Positions 1 through 9,200 are shown, counted from the first letter of the stretch. The stretch: DNA of 64,000 nt from JAYOEY01 sp038120295 (GCA_038120295.1 JAYOLL010000009.1:61493-125492), one strand, 5' to 3'. Notes: a model not told the origin generated them from the letters alone. Numbers and translations: made by a program.

Positions 1-1146
1 ATCGCGGATGGCGCGTTTGATCAGGTCGCCTTCCTCGTAGACCAGTGCCGGAGCCGCCGATTCCAGCGTCAAGGTACGTATTTCCTCCCACAGACGCATA
101 AGGTAATCGAAGTCCCGCTTGATCTCGGACTTGTTCCGCTCCATGCCTGCGGTCCGCATGATCACGCCCATGCCATCCGGAATATCCAGGTTCTTCAGCA
201 GGTCCCGCAGCCGGCGCCGGTCAGTCGCGTTGGTGATTTTACGCGATACCCCGCCGCCATTGCGCGACGTGTTGGGCATCAGAACGCAGTAACGTCCGGC
301 CAGAGAAAGGTAGGTGGTGAGTGCTGCGCCCTTGTTGCCGCGTTCTTCCTTTACCACCTGAACCAGCAGGATCTGACGCCGTTTGATGACTTCCTGAATC
401 TTGTATCGCCGCATCGGGTGGTCGCGACGGTCGCCGCGCTGTCGTCGGCCGCGTGATCTGGAGCCGGGTTTCCCCGATCCTTTTTCGGCCTCGTCATCAC
501 CCTCGGCGGCTTCTTCCTCCGCTTCGGCGTTGTCTTCACCCTCATCGTCCCTACGCTCTTCGTCACTGCTGTGATCGGAGTCGGCATCGTCGGGTTCTTC
601 TTCGCTGGCACTGGCCTCTCGGTCGCCGGAGTCGTTCTCTGAGTCGTCCGCCCCTGCCTCTGCTTCCGTGTCAGATCCAGCGTTAGCTTCCGCCTCCGGC
701 GCTTCGTCTTCGTCGGATTCAGCCTTGTCGGCGTCTTCGCTATCCTCCGACGCCTCCGCAGCTTCCGCGTCGTCGGGCGAGTCGCCGTCTTCCTCGTCTT
801 CGGGTACGTCGCCGTCGATCGAGTCGACATGCGCCTGGGCCGCCATTGCATTTTCTTCGAACAGGGCGACGTCGCGCTTCAGCGCTTCGCGATCTTCGAC
901 CGGAATCTGGTAATAGTCCGGGTGGATTTCGTTAAAGGCGAGAAACCCGTGCCGGTTTCCGCCGAAATCGACGAACGCCGCCTGTAGCGAGGGCTCCACC
1001 CTCATAACCTTCGCCAGATAGATATTCCCCTTTAGCTGGGATTTGGCGGAAGATTCTATGTCGTATTCTTCCAGACGATTGCCATCGGCAATGACGACGC
1101 GGACCTCTTCTGTATGGGTCCCGTCGATCAGCATGCGCTTGTTCAT
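1..1146 (-). CDS. rne: Ribonuclease E (5' part of gene; C-terminal part lies beyond the left edge)
   Basis: This is the endoribonuclease that initiates mRNA decay and matures rRNA and tRNA, and it normally scaffolds the degradosome. The protein begins MNKRMLIDGTHTEEVRVVIA and 382 codons are visible. An S1 RNA-binding domain starts near residue 37 (QLKGNIYLAKVMRVEPSLQA). It is interrupted at about residues 105-245 by a Glu/Asp/Ala/Ser-rich stretch ending in a short Arg-rich segment, and resumes at about 248 (YKIQEVIKRRQILLVQVVKE). The reading then enters the RNase H-like region. The ATG is at 1144-1146. Alphaproteobacterial RNase E proteins are known to carry acidic S1 insertions, so the insert is probably genuine. 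The catalytic and scaffold regions are outside the window. Confidence 0.93.
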   Translation of the reverse strand, partial: MNKRMLIDGTHTEEVRVVIADGNRLEEYDIESSAKSQLKGNIYLAKVMRVEPSLQAAFVDFGGNRHGFLAFNEIHPDYYQIPVEDREALKRDVALFEENAMAAQAHVDSIDGDVPEDEEDGDSPDDAEAAEASEDSEDADKAESDEDEAPEAEANAGSDTEAEAGADDSENDSGDREASASEEEPDDADSDHSSDEERRDDEGEDNAEAEEEAAEGDDEAEKGSGKPGSRSRGRRQRGDRRDHPMRRYKIQEVIKRRQILLVQVVKEERGNKGAALTTYLSLAGRYCVLMPNTSRNGGGVSRKITNATDRRRLRDLLKNLDIPDGMGVIMRTAGMERNKSEIKRDFDYLMRLWEEIRTLTLESAAPALVYEEGDLIKRAIRD

Positions 1147-1620
1147 TGTTCGTTTTCGCTCCGAGTACGCACCCCGTGCCCGTGCGAACGGCAGGCGGGG
1201 AGCGTCACGTTTTTAGCGAAGTCCGCGGCATCCGGCGTCGACCTGCGAAATCCTCTTTGCATGTGTTCCGGAAATCGGAACAGCCCGGATTATATGCCGG
1301 GTTGCAGGGGCGCTCGAAACTGTCAGTGCGGACTTCGGGTTAATCCGAAATAAAACCGTGTGGTTCAAACGCAGGGCTTCGGGACATCGCCGTCCGGCGA
1401 CAATTTTCTCCGGGCCCCGCGTTCCCGCGACGATTATTCATCGTGCGGATACTCACGGTCTGTTCGCAACAGCGATAGAATACGCTCCTGTCGGAAAATC
1501 TACAACTCGATTGTTAGGAGGCATATTCACATCGAATTTACCGATCCATGCCAATACTTACCTTGAATTAACCCTATTATTAAGACAATATGTTGGAACT
1601 CCATTAATCCGAGCCACTAT
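1147..1620. other. Intergenic region between divergent rne and amiC
   Basis: I see no convincing gene in these 474 bp. The half next to rne should hold its long 5' leader; in other bacteria rne autoregulates through its leader, but I could not identify a defined structure here. The last 120 bp before amiC are AT-rich compared with the surroundings and probably hold the amiC promoter. No unambiguous -35/-10 pair stands out. Confidence 0.5.
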
Positions 1621-2841
1621 ATGTGTGCAATGTATCGCAAATGGGTCGGTTTGGCGGCTGGCTTGCTATGCTTCCTGGGAATTTCGATTCCGGCGCCAGC
1701 CACTCAGATGGCCGAATCCGTTCGGATTGGCGACTATCAGTCCACGACACGGTTCGTTCTCGACCTTGACGGTCCTGTGGAATTTCGGGTCTTCACCTTG
1801 GCCAACCCCTACCGGGTGGTTGTCGATCTGCCGGAAATAGCCTGGCGTTTTAACCCGCGTGATATCCCGAAAGGAAAACGCATAACGGGATACCGGTTCG
1901 GTCTTTTTCAACCAGGGCAGTCGCGTATCGTTATCGATGCCTCCGGGCCGGTAAACGTATCGAATGCATTCCTGTTGCCGCCCAAGGGCAAGTTCGGTCA
2001 TCGGCTCGTGATCGATCTGATCGATACGTCCGCAGAGGCGTTTCTCAAGGCGGTGAGGCCCCCGACTGCGTTCCCGACGCGTTCGAGGGAACAGATCCGG
2101 CAACCCAGCGCCCCGCCCAGGGCCGATGCCAGAAAACCGCGCAAGAAGGAACTGCCGCTGATCGCGATCGATCCCGGTCATGGCGGCGTCGATCCGGGCG
2201 CCCAGGGCAGGGGCGGGACGCTTGAGAAAGACATTGTACTCCGCCAGGCCCGGGAGCTACGCCGACGGCTTCTTGAAACCGGCCGCTACCGCGTCGTTCT
2301 GACCCGCAACCGCGACATTTTTGTCAGGCTGCGTGAGCGGATTGCCATCGCCCAGCGCGCCGGCGCCGATATTTTCATTTCGCTACATGCGGATTCGATC
2401 GCCAATCGCCGCGTGCGCGGCGGGTCGGTCTATACGCTTTCCGAGAAGGCGTCCGACAGGGAGGCAGAAGCGCTCGCCGCGAAGGAAAACAAGGCCGACA
2501 TCATCGCCGGGGTCGACCTGTCGGAGCAGAGCGAAACGGTTGCCCGTATTCTGATCGATCTTCGCCAGCGGTTGACGAAGAACGCCTCTGTCGCCCTCGC
2601 GAAAAATCTGGTGAAGAACCTCAGCTCGACCACTAAAATGCTGCGCCGAAACCATCGTTTTGCGGGGTTCGCGGTGCTCAAGGCCCCTGCAATTCCTTCG
2701 GTCCTGATCGAGATGGGGTATTTGTCCAATTCTGCGGACGAGAGATTGCTGAGAAGTTCGAAACACCGAGACCGGATAGCGGCGGCGATTGTCGAGGGCG
2801 TCGACAGCTATATCGAAACGCGCCAGGCACTGAACCGCTGA
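1621..2841 (+). CDS. amiC: N-acetylmuramoyl-L-alanine amidase, AMIN + Amidase_3 (AmiC type)
   Basis: This is a periplasmic zinc amidase that cleaves the amide bond between N-acetylmuramic acid and the stem peptide during daughter-cell separation. It has 406 residues. An N-terminal signal peptide (to about residue 28) is followed by an AMIN domain (about 30-135) that would bind peptidoglycan at the division site. A basic, Pro-rich linker leads to the Amidase_3 domain (about 178-400). Expected zinc and catalytic residues are visible: His187 in IAIDPGHGG, Glu202 in LEKDIVL, His256 in ISLHADS and Glu364 in VLIEMGYLSN. ATG codons at 1621 and 1630 are both possible starts. mrcA follows in the same direction 114 bp downstream, so cell-wall genes are clustered. 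Confidence 0.93.
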   Translation: MCAMYRKWVGLAAGLLCFLGISIPAPATQMAESVRIGDYQSTTRFVLDLDGPVEFRVFTLANPYRVVVDLPEIAWRFNPRDIPKGKRITGYRFGLFQPGQSRIVIDASGPVNVSNAFLLPPKGKFGHRLVIDLIDTSAEAFLKAVRPPTAFPTRSREQIRQPSAPPRADARKPRKKELPLIAIDPGHGGVDPGAQGRGGTLEKDIVLRQARELRRRLLETGRYRVVLTRNRDIFVRLRERIAIAQRAGADIFISLHADSIANRRVRGGSVYTLSEKASDREAEALAAKENKADIIAGVDLSEQSETVARILIDLRQRLTKNASVALAKNLVKNLSSTTKMLRRNHRFAGFAVLKAPAIPSVLIEMGYLSNSADERLLRSSKHRDRIAAAIVEGVDSYIETRQALNR

Positions 2842-2955
2842 GGTGCGCCCCGGCCGCATTTTTTGCGAAACGCCACAAACAGGACAAATTTCACGTTATG
2901 ATCGGCGCATGACGGATTCCCTTCGTATCGTTGGCCGGGAAGGCGGCGCGGGCGC

Positions 2956-5385
2956 ATGAAGCGGCTGCTGCGGTTCTTTATGGCGCTTACCGCCCTGGGT
3001 CTGCTTTTTGCGCTTGTCGGCGTCGGCGTTGTGGGCGGCGTTTTCTGGCACTACGGCAAAGACCTGCCGGACTATCAGCAACTCGCTGATTACGAACCGC
3101 CAACGGTAACCCGGGTTCATGCCGGCGATGGGCGGTTGCTGGCCGAGTTTGCCCGCGAGAAACGCGTGTTCGTGCCGTTCGACGCGATACCCAAGAATGT
3201 CGTCAAGGCCTTCCTGTCGGCCGAGGACAAGAATTTCTACGCCCATCCGGGAATAGATTTTCTCGGCGTTGCGCGCGCGATCGTCACCAACCTGTCGCGG
3301 CTCGGCACCAACCAGCGGCCGGTCGGCGCGTCCACCATTACGCAGCAGGTTGCGAAGAACTTTCTGCTGACCAATGAGGTTTCCTACGAAAGGAAGATCA
3401 AGGAAGCCATCCTTGCGATCAGGATCGAACAGGCGCTCAGCAAGGACCGGATACTCGAACTGTATCTGAATGAAATCTATCTCGGGTTCGGGTCTTACGG
3501 CGTGGCGGCGGCGGCGCTCAACTATTTCGACCGATCACTTGATGCGCTCACGATTCCGGAAGCGGCCTTTATCGCCGGGTTGCCGAAGGCGCCGAACAAC
3601 TATCATCCGACCCGGCGTCCCGAAGCGGCGCAAGGCAGGAGAAATTACGTTATCGGGCGCATGCTCGAAGATGGTTATATAACGTCCGAACAGGCGGAGG
3701 CGGCCCGGGAAACGCCGCTGGTCATACGCGAACGCACGGGGGCGGCTGTCGCCGAGGCGGATTATTTCACCGAAGAGGTGCGCCGTACGCTTATAGACCG
3801 GTATGGGGAAGGCAAGCTGTATGGCGGGGGGCTTTCGGTTCGGACGACCCTATCCTCGAATCTTCAGCAGATCGCCGACCGGGTGCTCCAGGCGGGGCTT
3901 GTGGCTTATGACCGTCGGCATGGGTGGCGCGGGCCGCTGGCTCACGGCAGCCGCGAAGAGGATTGGCGCGCGGTACTGAAAAGGACCCCCATCCCCGCAG
4001 GCGTCGCGTCTTCCCGTCCCGAATGGCGCAAGGCGGCGGTCATCTTCGTCTGGCCGGACAAGGCAACGATCGCCTTCGAGGACGGCAGCGAAGGGCATAT
4101 TCCGCTCAGCGAACTAAAATGGGCGCGCGCCTGGAAGCGGGACCAGACCAGGGGGCCGGTCATCCGGCACCCGGAACAGGTCGTGGGTCTGAGAGACATC
4201 GTCCTGGTAGAGCCGCTCGGGCCTGACAAGGACGGCAAGCCCCCGCCGAAAGGCGCCTACGCGTTGCGGCAACAGCCCGAAATCGAAGGGGCGCTGGTGG
4301 CGCTCGACCCGCATACGGGCCGGATCCTCGCCATGAGCGGCGGGTTTGCACGCTCAAGAAGCGAATACAACCGGGCGACCCAGGCCCGTCGTCAGCCCGG
4401 TTCCGCGTTCAAGCCGTTCGTGTACCTGGCGGCAATGGATCACGGCTATACGCCGTCCAGTATCGTTCTGGACGCGCCGGTGGTGATCGATCAGGGGCCG
4501 GGTCTCGGTCTCTGGAAACCCGCGAACTATTCGAACAAGTTTTACGGTCCCAGCCCCCTGCGGCTGGGCATCGAGAAGTCGCGAAACCTGATGACGGTGC
4601 GACTCGCGCAGACGCTCGGAATGGAAAAGATTTCCGACTATGCGAAGCGGTTCGGCGTCGCGAAGGACATGCCGAGAATGCTGTCGATGGCGCTGGGCGC
4701 TGCGGAAACCACCCTGCTGGATATCACCGCCGGCTACGCCATGTTCGTCAATGGTGGGAAGAGGATCGTTCCGACCCTGATCGACCGGATCCAGGACCGG
4801 AACGGAAAGACGATCTTCAGCCACGAGGTTCGGGTTTGCGGCTATTGCAGGGAAACCGAATGGCACGGCCAGCCTCCGCCGGAAATTCCGGATAGCCGTG
4901 AAGTCGTTGCGGACCCGATCAGCGCCTACCAGGTTGTTTCCATGCTGGAAGGCGTCGTTCAGCGCGGGACCGGTGTGAGGATCCGTGCCGTGGGCAAGCC
5001 GCTGGCCGGAAAGACCGGGACCACCAACGACAGCGTCGATGCGTGGTTTATCGGGTTTTCGCCGGACCTTGCAGTCGGCGTGTTTGCGGGCTTCGATCAG
5101 CCGCGCCCGCTCGGCAAGGGCGAAACCGGGTCGTCTGTCGCGGTTCCAATCTTCCGCGATTTCATGACGGAGGCGCTCAAGGACCAGCCTCCGGTTCCTT
5201 TCCGAATTCCCGAGGGGGTGCAGCTTATCCGGGTCGATCCACGCACCGGCCGGCGCGCCGCGCCTACTCAGAGCCGCGTCATACTGGAAGCCTTCCGTCC
5301 GGGCACCGAACCGCCGGCAGCGTCCGACAGCGAAACGGTGCGGACCATCGGTGGATCGCTTGGCGGCGTGAAGGGTTTGTACTAG
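2956..5385 (+). CDS. mrcA: Penicillin-binding protein 1A (bifunctional transglycosylase/transpeptidase)
   Basis: This is a class A PBP anchored in the inner membrane that polymerises glycan strands and cross-links peptides. It has 809 residues, typical for PBP1a. An N-terminal membrane anchor covers about residues 8-31. The GT51 domain shows catalytic Glu90 in SAEDKNFYAHPGID and the GASTITQQVAKN motif. An OB-like insert follows. The transpeptidase has Ser483-x-x-Lys486 in PGSAFK, Ser542-Arg-Asn544 and Lys686-Thr-Gly. All catalytic motifs are intact. The gene follows amiC in the same direction, and prfB begins 67 bp after its stop. Confidence 0.96.
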   Translation: MKRLLRFFMALTALGLLFALVGVGVVGGVFWHYGKDLPDYQQLADYEPPTVTRVHAGDGRLLAEFAREKRVFVPFDAIPKNVVKAFLSAEDKNFYAHPGIDFLGVARAIVTNLSRLGTNQRPVGASTITQQVAKNFLLTNEVSYERKIKEAILAIRIEQALSKDRILELYLNEIYLGFGSYGVAAAALNYFDRSLDALTIPEAAFIAGLPKAPNNYHPTRRPEAAQGRRNYVIGRMLEDGYITSEQAEAARETPLVIRERTGAAVAEADYFTEEVRRTLIDRYGEGKLYGGGLSVRTTLSSNLQQIADRVLQAGLVAYDRRHGWRGPLAHGSREEDWRAVLKRTPIPAGVASSRPEWRKAAVIFVWPDKATIAFEDGSEGHIPLSELKWARAWKRDQTRGPVIRHPEQVVGLRDIVLVEPLGPDKDGKPPPKGAYALRQQPEIEGALVALDPHTGRILAMSGGFARSRSEYNRATQARRQPGSAFKPFVYLAAMDHGYTPSSIVLDAPVVIDQGPGLGLWKPANYSNKFYGPSPLRLGIEKSRNLMTVRLAQTLGMEKISDYAKRFGVAKDMPRMLSMALGAAETTLLDITAGYAMFVNGGKRIVPTLIDRIQDRNGKTIFSHEVRVCGYCRETEWHGQPPPEIPDSREVVADPISAYQVVSMLEGVVQRGTGVRIRAVGKPLAGKTGTTNDSVDAWFIGFSPDLAVGVFAGFDQPRPLGKGETGSSVAVPIFRDFMTEALKDQPPVPFRIPEGVQLIRVDPRTGRRAAPTQSRVILEAFRPGTEPPAASDSETVRTIGGSLGGVKGLY

Positions 5386-5452
5386 AAACGGTTTCCCGCC
5401 GAACGTCTGCTGTTGGCGGTTATCGAATTCGTTACTGCAGAAGGTGTGTTCA

Positions 5453-6587
5453 ATGCGTGCCGAAGCCCAGGCCATGGTCGATGAAATCCAGCAGTCGCTC
5501 GCGCTGCTAAGGAGGCATCTTTGACTGGGATAACGCTCTCCGGCGTCTGGACGAACTGAACGCCGAATCCGAAAATCCCGATCTCTGGTCCGACCAGGAA
5601 CGCGCGCAGAAAATCATGCGTGAGCGCACCCATCTCGACCAGTCGATTGAGTCCGTCAGGCGTATGGAGCAGGAACTCGATGACGCCGTGACGCTGATCG
5701 AGCTCGGAGAGGCGGAAGAGGACCAGGACAGCGAGGACGAAGGGCAGGTGATGCTTGCCGCACTTCGCCAGGAAGCGGCCAAACGCGAGCTGGAATCGCT
5801 TCTGTCGGGCGAAGCGGACAGCAATGACTGTTTTATCGAAATTCACGCTGGCGCCGGCGGCACCGAGTCGCAGGACTGGGCGCAGATGCTGTCGCGCATG
5901 TATGTCCGCTGGGCCGAAGCGCATGGCTACAAGGTAGAATGGCTGGAGGAAAGCCCGGGTGAAGAGGCCGGGCTCAAATCGGCGTCGCTCAAGATCATCG
6001 GCTTCAATGCCTATGGCTGGCTCAAGACAGAGAGCGGCGTTCACCGTCTGGTGCGCATTTCTCCCTATGATTCAGCCGCGCGTCGGCATACCAGCTTCTC
6101 CAGCGTCTGGATCTATCCGGTGATCGACGACACGATCGACGTGCAGTACGAGGAAAAGGACTTGCGTATCGACACCTATCGGGCATCGGGCGCCGGCGGA
6201 CAGCACGTCAACAAGACCGATAGCGCGATCCGCATCACCCATCTTCCGACCGGTATCGTGGTTCAGTGCCAGAACGACCGGTCGCAGCACCGCAACCGGG
6301 CTGCGGCATTCGATATGCTTCGGGCGCGACTCTACGAGCTGGAACTCCAGAAACGCGAGGAAGCGGCGCAGGCTGAATTCGAGGCCAAGACGGAAATCGG
6401 CTGGGGACACCAGATCCGCTCCTACGTGCTGCAGCCCTATCAGATGGTGAAGGATCTGCGGACCGAGGTGGAAACCAGCAACACCCAGGCGGTGCTCGAC
6501 GGCGATCTGGATCAGTTCATGGCGGCGTCTTTGGCGCAGCGCGTGGCTGGCGGCGGGCTCGAAGATCAGCAGGAGGGAACGAAATGA
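5453..6587 (+). CDS. prfB: Peptide chain release factor 2, expressed through a +1 programmed frameshift
   Basis: This factor recognises UGA and UAA stop codons and triggers peptide release. The first 23 codons (5453-5521) end at an in-frame TGA (5522-5524). Skipping one base resumes the frame at GAC (5523) and continues to the stop ending at 6587, giving about 377 residues. In the joined protein the GGQ loop is at 248-250 and the stop-recognition motif at 203-205 is SPY where E. coli has SPF. The numbering matches E. coli RF2 (GGQ 250-252) to within two residues, which supports the join. The gene overlaps bolA by four bases. A caller that ignores the frameshift would start it too late. Confidence 0.96.
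5509..5525 (+). promoter_or_regulatory. prfB autoregulatory +1 frameshift site
   Basis: The bases read AAGGAGG, a CAT codon, then CTT TGA C. The Shine-Dalgarno-like AGGAGG, the slippery CTT and the poor-context UGA are the three parts of the known RF2 frameshift element. When RF2 is scarce, ribosomes pause at TGA and shift +1, so more RF2 is made. The reading frame on both sides matches RF2, which makes the site very likely functional. Confidence 0.93.
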
Positions 6588-6907
6588 TCGTGCAATCGGC
6601 GATAGAAACCAAGCTGCGGAATGTTTTCGCCCCGGCGCATCTGGCGGTTATGAACGAAAGCCACATGCATAGCGTGCCGCCGAACTCGGAAACCCATTTC
6701 AAGGTCGTTGTTGTTTCCGATGCTTTCGAAGGCAAACGGCTTGTGGCGCGCCATCAGGCGGTTAACGCGACCCTCGCCGACGAGCTTGCCGGTCCTGTCC
6801 ACGCGCTGTCGATCCAGGCGCACACGCCGGAAGAATGGACGAAACGCGGCGGCGCGGTCCTCGACTCGCCGGATTGCATGGGGGGCAGCAAGGCTGCCGC
6901 CTCCTGA
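6584..6907 (+). CDS. bolA: BolA family protein
   Basis: A 107-residue BolA-fold protein. BolA proteins partner with monothiol glutaredoxins in iron-sulfur cluster handling and influence envelope gene expression. The core shows the family pattern: an N-terminal helix (IETKLRNVFAPAHLAVMNES), then HSVPPNSETHFKVVVVSD with a conserved His region, and VARHQAVNATLADEL, which carries the Arg-His recognition segment. Its ATG overlaps the prfB stop as ATGA, so translation is probably coupled. The C-terminal tail is variable in the family. Confidence 0.9.
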   Translation: MIVQSAIETKLRNVFAPAHLAVMNESHMHSVPPNSETHFKVVVVSDAFEGKRLVARHQAVNATLADELAGPVHALSIQAHTPEEWTKRGGAVLDSPDCMGGSKAAAS

Positions 6908-6911
6908 AGCC

Positions 6912-7856
6912 TCAACGTCTGAGGAAGGTCTCCTCGAGCGATGCGGCCCAGGGGATCGCCCGGGTCAGCCCGCCCGCATCTTCGATTTCCTTCTGGATTT
7001 GCGAAATCCGTCCCTGCGAAACATCCCCCAATGCGGCCACCTCCCTGAGCGGAATATTGGCGGCGCGGCGCAGCAGATAAGCAGCGGCGCGGAAAGCATC
7101 AGGGTGCGCTTTTCTGTCCGACAGGTCGGAAACCCGTAAGGCGCAGGCGTCGGCCACCGCCCGGATAATCCGAGCCTGTGTCGGACGAAGCGGGTCGGCG
7201 GCGGCGGATGGGACCTGGTCCAGTGGCTTTCCTCCGATCATCGCGGCGAGCTTCGCAAGGAATGGCTCGTTTCCCAGATAATGGCCGCTTCGGAGGTCGC
7301 GCCAGGGCGAAGGGGCGTCCTGGCCCTGTTCGACATATCGGCTCCAGCCTTGCTCGGGGTCGCCGTCGAATTGCGCGTGGACCCAGTCCTTATGCAGCCA
7401 GGCCCATGGGTTCTCTCCGCCGGCCAGCGGACGGTAGCTCGACCAGCGCCAGAGGTCGGCGCGCATGACCGCTTCGACCCTGACGGGATTGAGGACGATA
7501 TGGCGGCAAAGCGGCAGCAGCCATGTTTCCTTTTCGACGATTTTGGTGCGATAGCGGCCTTCGAACAGGTGGCCTCGCCTCTTGTGGCGTCGACCGAACC
7601 ATTGCGAATAGGTCATGTTGAGGCGCGCCATCCCCCGTGAAAGACCCGGATCGGGCGTTTCGATCAGCAGGTGGTAATGGTCTTCCAGCAGGCAGAAAGC
7701 GTGGCACAGCCAGCGTTGCTGGGCGATTTCCCGGCCGAGCAAGTCGAGAAACCGGGCGCCGTCTTCCAGATCGGTAAACAGCGCCTGGCCCGCATTTCCG
7801 CGCGCCGTGACGTAATAGACGGCGCCGGGAAATTCGAAGCGAAGCGGGCGTGACAT
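6912..7856 (-). CDS. REP-associated tyrosine transposase-like protein (Y1/IS200 fold) with C-terminal HTH region
   Basis: The N-terminal ~160 residues match the Transposase_17/Y1 fold. They include the metal-binding His60-Tyr-His62 (HUH-type signature), catalytic Tyr83 in LNMTYSQWF, and the family motifs GHLFEGRYR and HIVLNPVR. About 130 further residues follow. They end in REVAALGDVSQGRISQIQKE, which looks like a helix-turn-helix and resembles the DnaA-like tail on some of these proteins. The length is 314 residues. It stands alone with no terminal inverted repeats, as expected for a domesticated, REP-linked enzyme and not a mobile IS. A 17-nt palindrome lies just upstream. GC-rich palindromes occur elsewhere in the window, but I cannot show that they are its substrates. 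Confidence 0.85.
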   Translation of the reverse strand: MSRPLRFEFPGAVYYVTARGNAGQALFTDLEDGARFLDLLGREIAQQRWLCHAFCLLEDHYHLLIETPDPGLSRGMARLNMTYSQWFGRRHKRRGHLFEGRYRTKIVEKETWLLPLCRHIVLNPVRVEAVMRADLWRWSSYRPLAGGENPWAWLHKDWVHAQFDGDPEQGWSRYVEQGQDAPSPWRDLRSGHYLGNEPFLAKLAAMIGGKPLDQVPSAAADPLRPTQARIIRAVADACALRVSDLSDRKAHPDAFRAAAYLLRRAANIPLREVAALGDVSQGRISQIQKEIEDAGGLTRAIPWAASLEETFLRR

Positions 7857-7865
7857 GGTTGAATC

Positions 7866-7882
7866 TTATCCGAATCGGATAA
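7866..7882. promoter_or_regulatory. 17-nt palindrome upstream of the transposase-like gene (candidate operator)
   Basis: The arms TTATCCGA and TCGGATAA are perfect inverted repeats around one central base. The site lies 9 bp upstream of the start codon of the minus-strand gene ending at 7856, where a repressor would block expression. The binding protein is unknown. It could be the HTH region of the product itself. Confidence 0.45.
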
Positions 7883-7929
7883 TGAGTTAAAGTGATGACC
7901 CTATGATGCTTGAAGTGCCATAATTTTAG

Positions 7930-8742
7930 TCATCTGTCGCTGAGCGGCTCGTAGTAACCGGGATGGAACCCCGCTGCCGTTCTCGCTTCGAGATTGAAAG
8001 GCGCTTTCAGCCGTCCCCGGAAATGTTCGCGCACAAGCCGGTGGTAGGTTTCAACCGGGTCGAGCCCGTCCTGTTCGCAACGCCAGCGAAACCAGCGCTC
8101 GCCGGCGGCGACATGGCCGATCTCATCCTCGTAAATGCGCGCGAGAATCGATGCGCTGTCCTCATCGCCAGCGGATCTGAGATTTTCGGTCATAGCGGGG
8201 GTGACGTCGAGCCCGCGCGCTTCGAGCACCAGCGGTACCACAGCGAGCCGCGCCAGAAGGTCGTGCCGCGTCTGTTCCGCGGCCTCCCAAAGCCCGTCAT
8301 GCGCCGGCAGTGCGCCGTAGAAGCTGCCGAGACTTTCGAGCCGGTCGGACAACAACGAGAAATGAAGCGCTTCCTCTTCTGCGACCGTTACCCAGTCGTC
8401 GAAGAATGCACGCGGCGGGTTTTCGTCCGTGAACCTCGCGATCAGGTCGCAGGCCAGGTCGATGGCGTTCAGCTCGATATGGGCGAGCGCATGCAGCAGC
8501 GCGATGCGCCCGGTGTCGCTCCCGGCTTTTCCCCGCTTCGGCATGTCGCGCGGCGGGCGGAGCTTCGGAAGTGCCGGTCGCGCGGGACGATCCGGCGGGG
8601 ATGTCGTTCCAATATCCGGAATCTCACCTTGGCGCCACGCGCGGCCTGTAAGGCGCGCGGAAGCTGCCTTTCGAGCGGGGTCGGCGATGTGCAGAATTGC
8701 ATTTGCCGCCGATGCAAGATCGGTTTCGGGAGAATGCGTCAG
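7930..8742 (-). CDS. DUF455 family ferritin-like protein
   Basis: About 270 residues with the ferritin-like DUF455 pattern. Helical segments contain possible di-metal ligands: LLHALAHIELNAIDLACDL, VTVAEEEALHFSLLSDRLE and ARIYEDEIGHVAAGERWF. The repeated Glu and ExxH arrangements are what a di-iron four-helix bundle uses. The family function is not established. The start is uncertain because the frame has no ATG near the expected N-terminus. A CTG at 8740-8742, overlapping the bcp stop, would give a family-length protein; a GTG further inside bcp is an alternative. The gene is downstream of bcp and overlaps it by about four bases, so the two are probably co-transcribed. Confidence 0.8.
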   Translation of the reverse strand: MTHSPETDLASAANAILHIADPARKAASARLTGRAWRQGEIPDIGTTSPPDRPARPALPKLRPPRDMPKRGKAGSDTGRIALLHALAHIELNAIDLACDLIARFTDENPPRAFFDDWVTVAEEEALHFSLLSDRLESLGSFYGALPAHDGLWEAAEQTRHDLLARLAVVPLVLEARGLDVTPAMTENLRSAGDEDSASILARIYEDEIGHVAAGERWFRWRCEQDGLDPVETYHRLVREHFRGRLKAPFNLEARTAAGFHPGYYEPLSDR

Positions 8743-9200
8743 AGTACTTGCGCCGCTTCCAGCACCGCGTCGACATGCCCCTTTACGCGGACCTTGCGCC
8801 ACACCTGCGCGATCTTTCCTTTCTCGTCGATCAGGAAGGTCGAACGCTCTATCCCCATATATTTGCGGCCGTAATTCATTTTCTCGACCCAGACTCCATA
8901 GGCCTCGCAGATTTTTCCGTCCTCGTCCGACACCAGTGCGAACGGCAGATCGTACTTGGCCTTGAAGTTGTTGTGTCGCTTCACGCTGTCGCGCGAGACC
9001 CCGACGATCTCTGCGTCGATATTTGAGAAATCCGCCAGGGCGTCGCGGAACCCGCAAGCCTCTGTCGTGCAGCCCGGCGTCGAGTCCTTGGGATAGAAAT
9101 ACAGGATCACCTTGCGGCCGCGCAGTTGCGACAGTTTCAACTCTCCGCCGTTATCCGTGGGCGCTGAGAAATTGGGCGCCTTGTCGCCAGTGTCCGGCAT
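8739..9200 (-). CDS. bcp: Thioredoxin-dependent thiol peroxidase (BCP/PrxQ)
   Basis: An atypical 2-Cys peroxiredoxin that reduces H2O2 and organic hydroperoxides using thioredoxin. It has 153 residues. The peroxidatic Cys44 sits in DSTPGCTTEACGF and the probable resolving Cys49 is five residues later, the same spacing as in E. coli BCP. The fold continues with YFYPKD and GIERSTFLIDEKGKI. A DUF455 ferritin-like gene overlaps its 3' end, which suggests a small oxidative-stress unit. Confidence 0.94.
   Translation of the reverse strand: MPDTGDKAPNFSAPTDNGGELKLSQLRGRKVILYFYPKDSTPGCTTEACGFRDALADFSNIDAEIVGVSRDSVKRHNNFKAKYDLPFALVSDEDGKICEAYGVWVEKMNYGRKYMGIERSTFLIDEKGKIAQVWRKVRVKGHVDAVLEAAQVL

Noticed and set aside
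453..913. Plus-strand and offset minus-strand frames over the acidic part of rne (Arg/Pro- or Ser-rich)
   Set aside because: These are shadows of the repetitive Glu/Asp codons of RNase E; compositional bias explains them.
8743..9057. An extension of the DUF455 frame back into bcp, giving a 375-residue protein
   Set aside because: The extra residues are translated from bcp codons in another frame and lie before the family's normal start.
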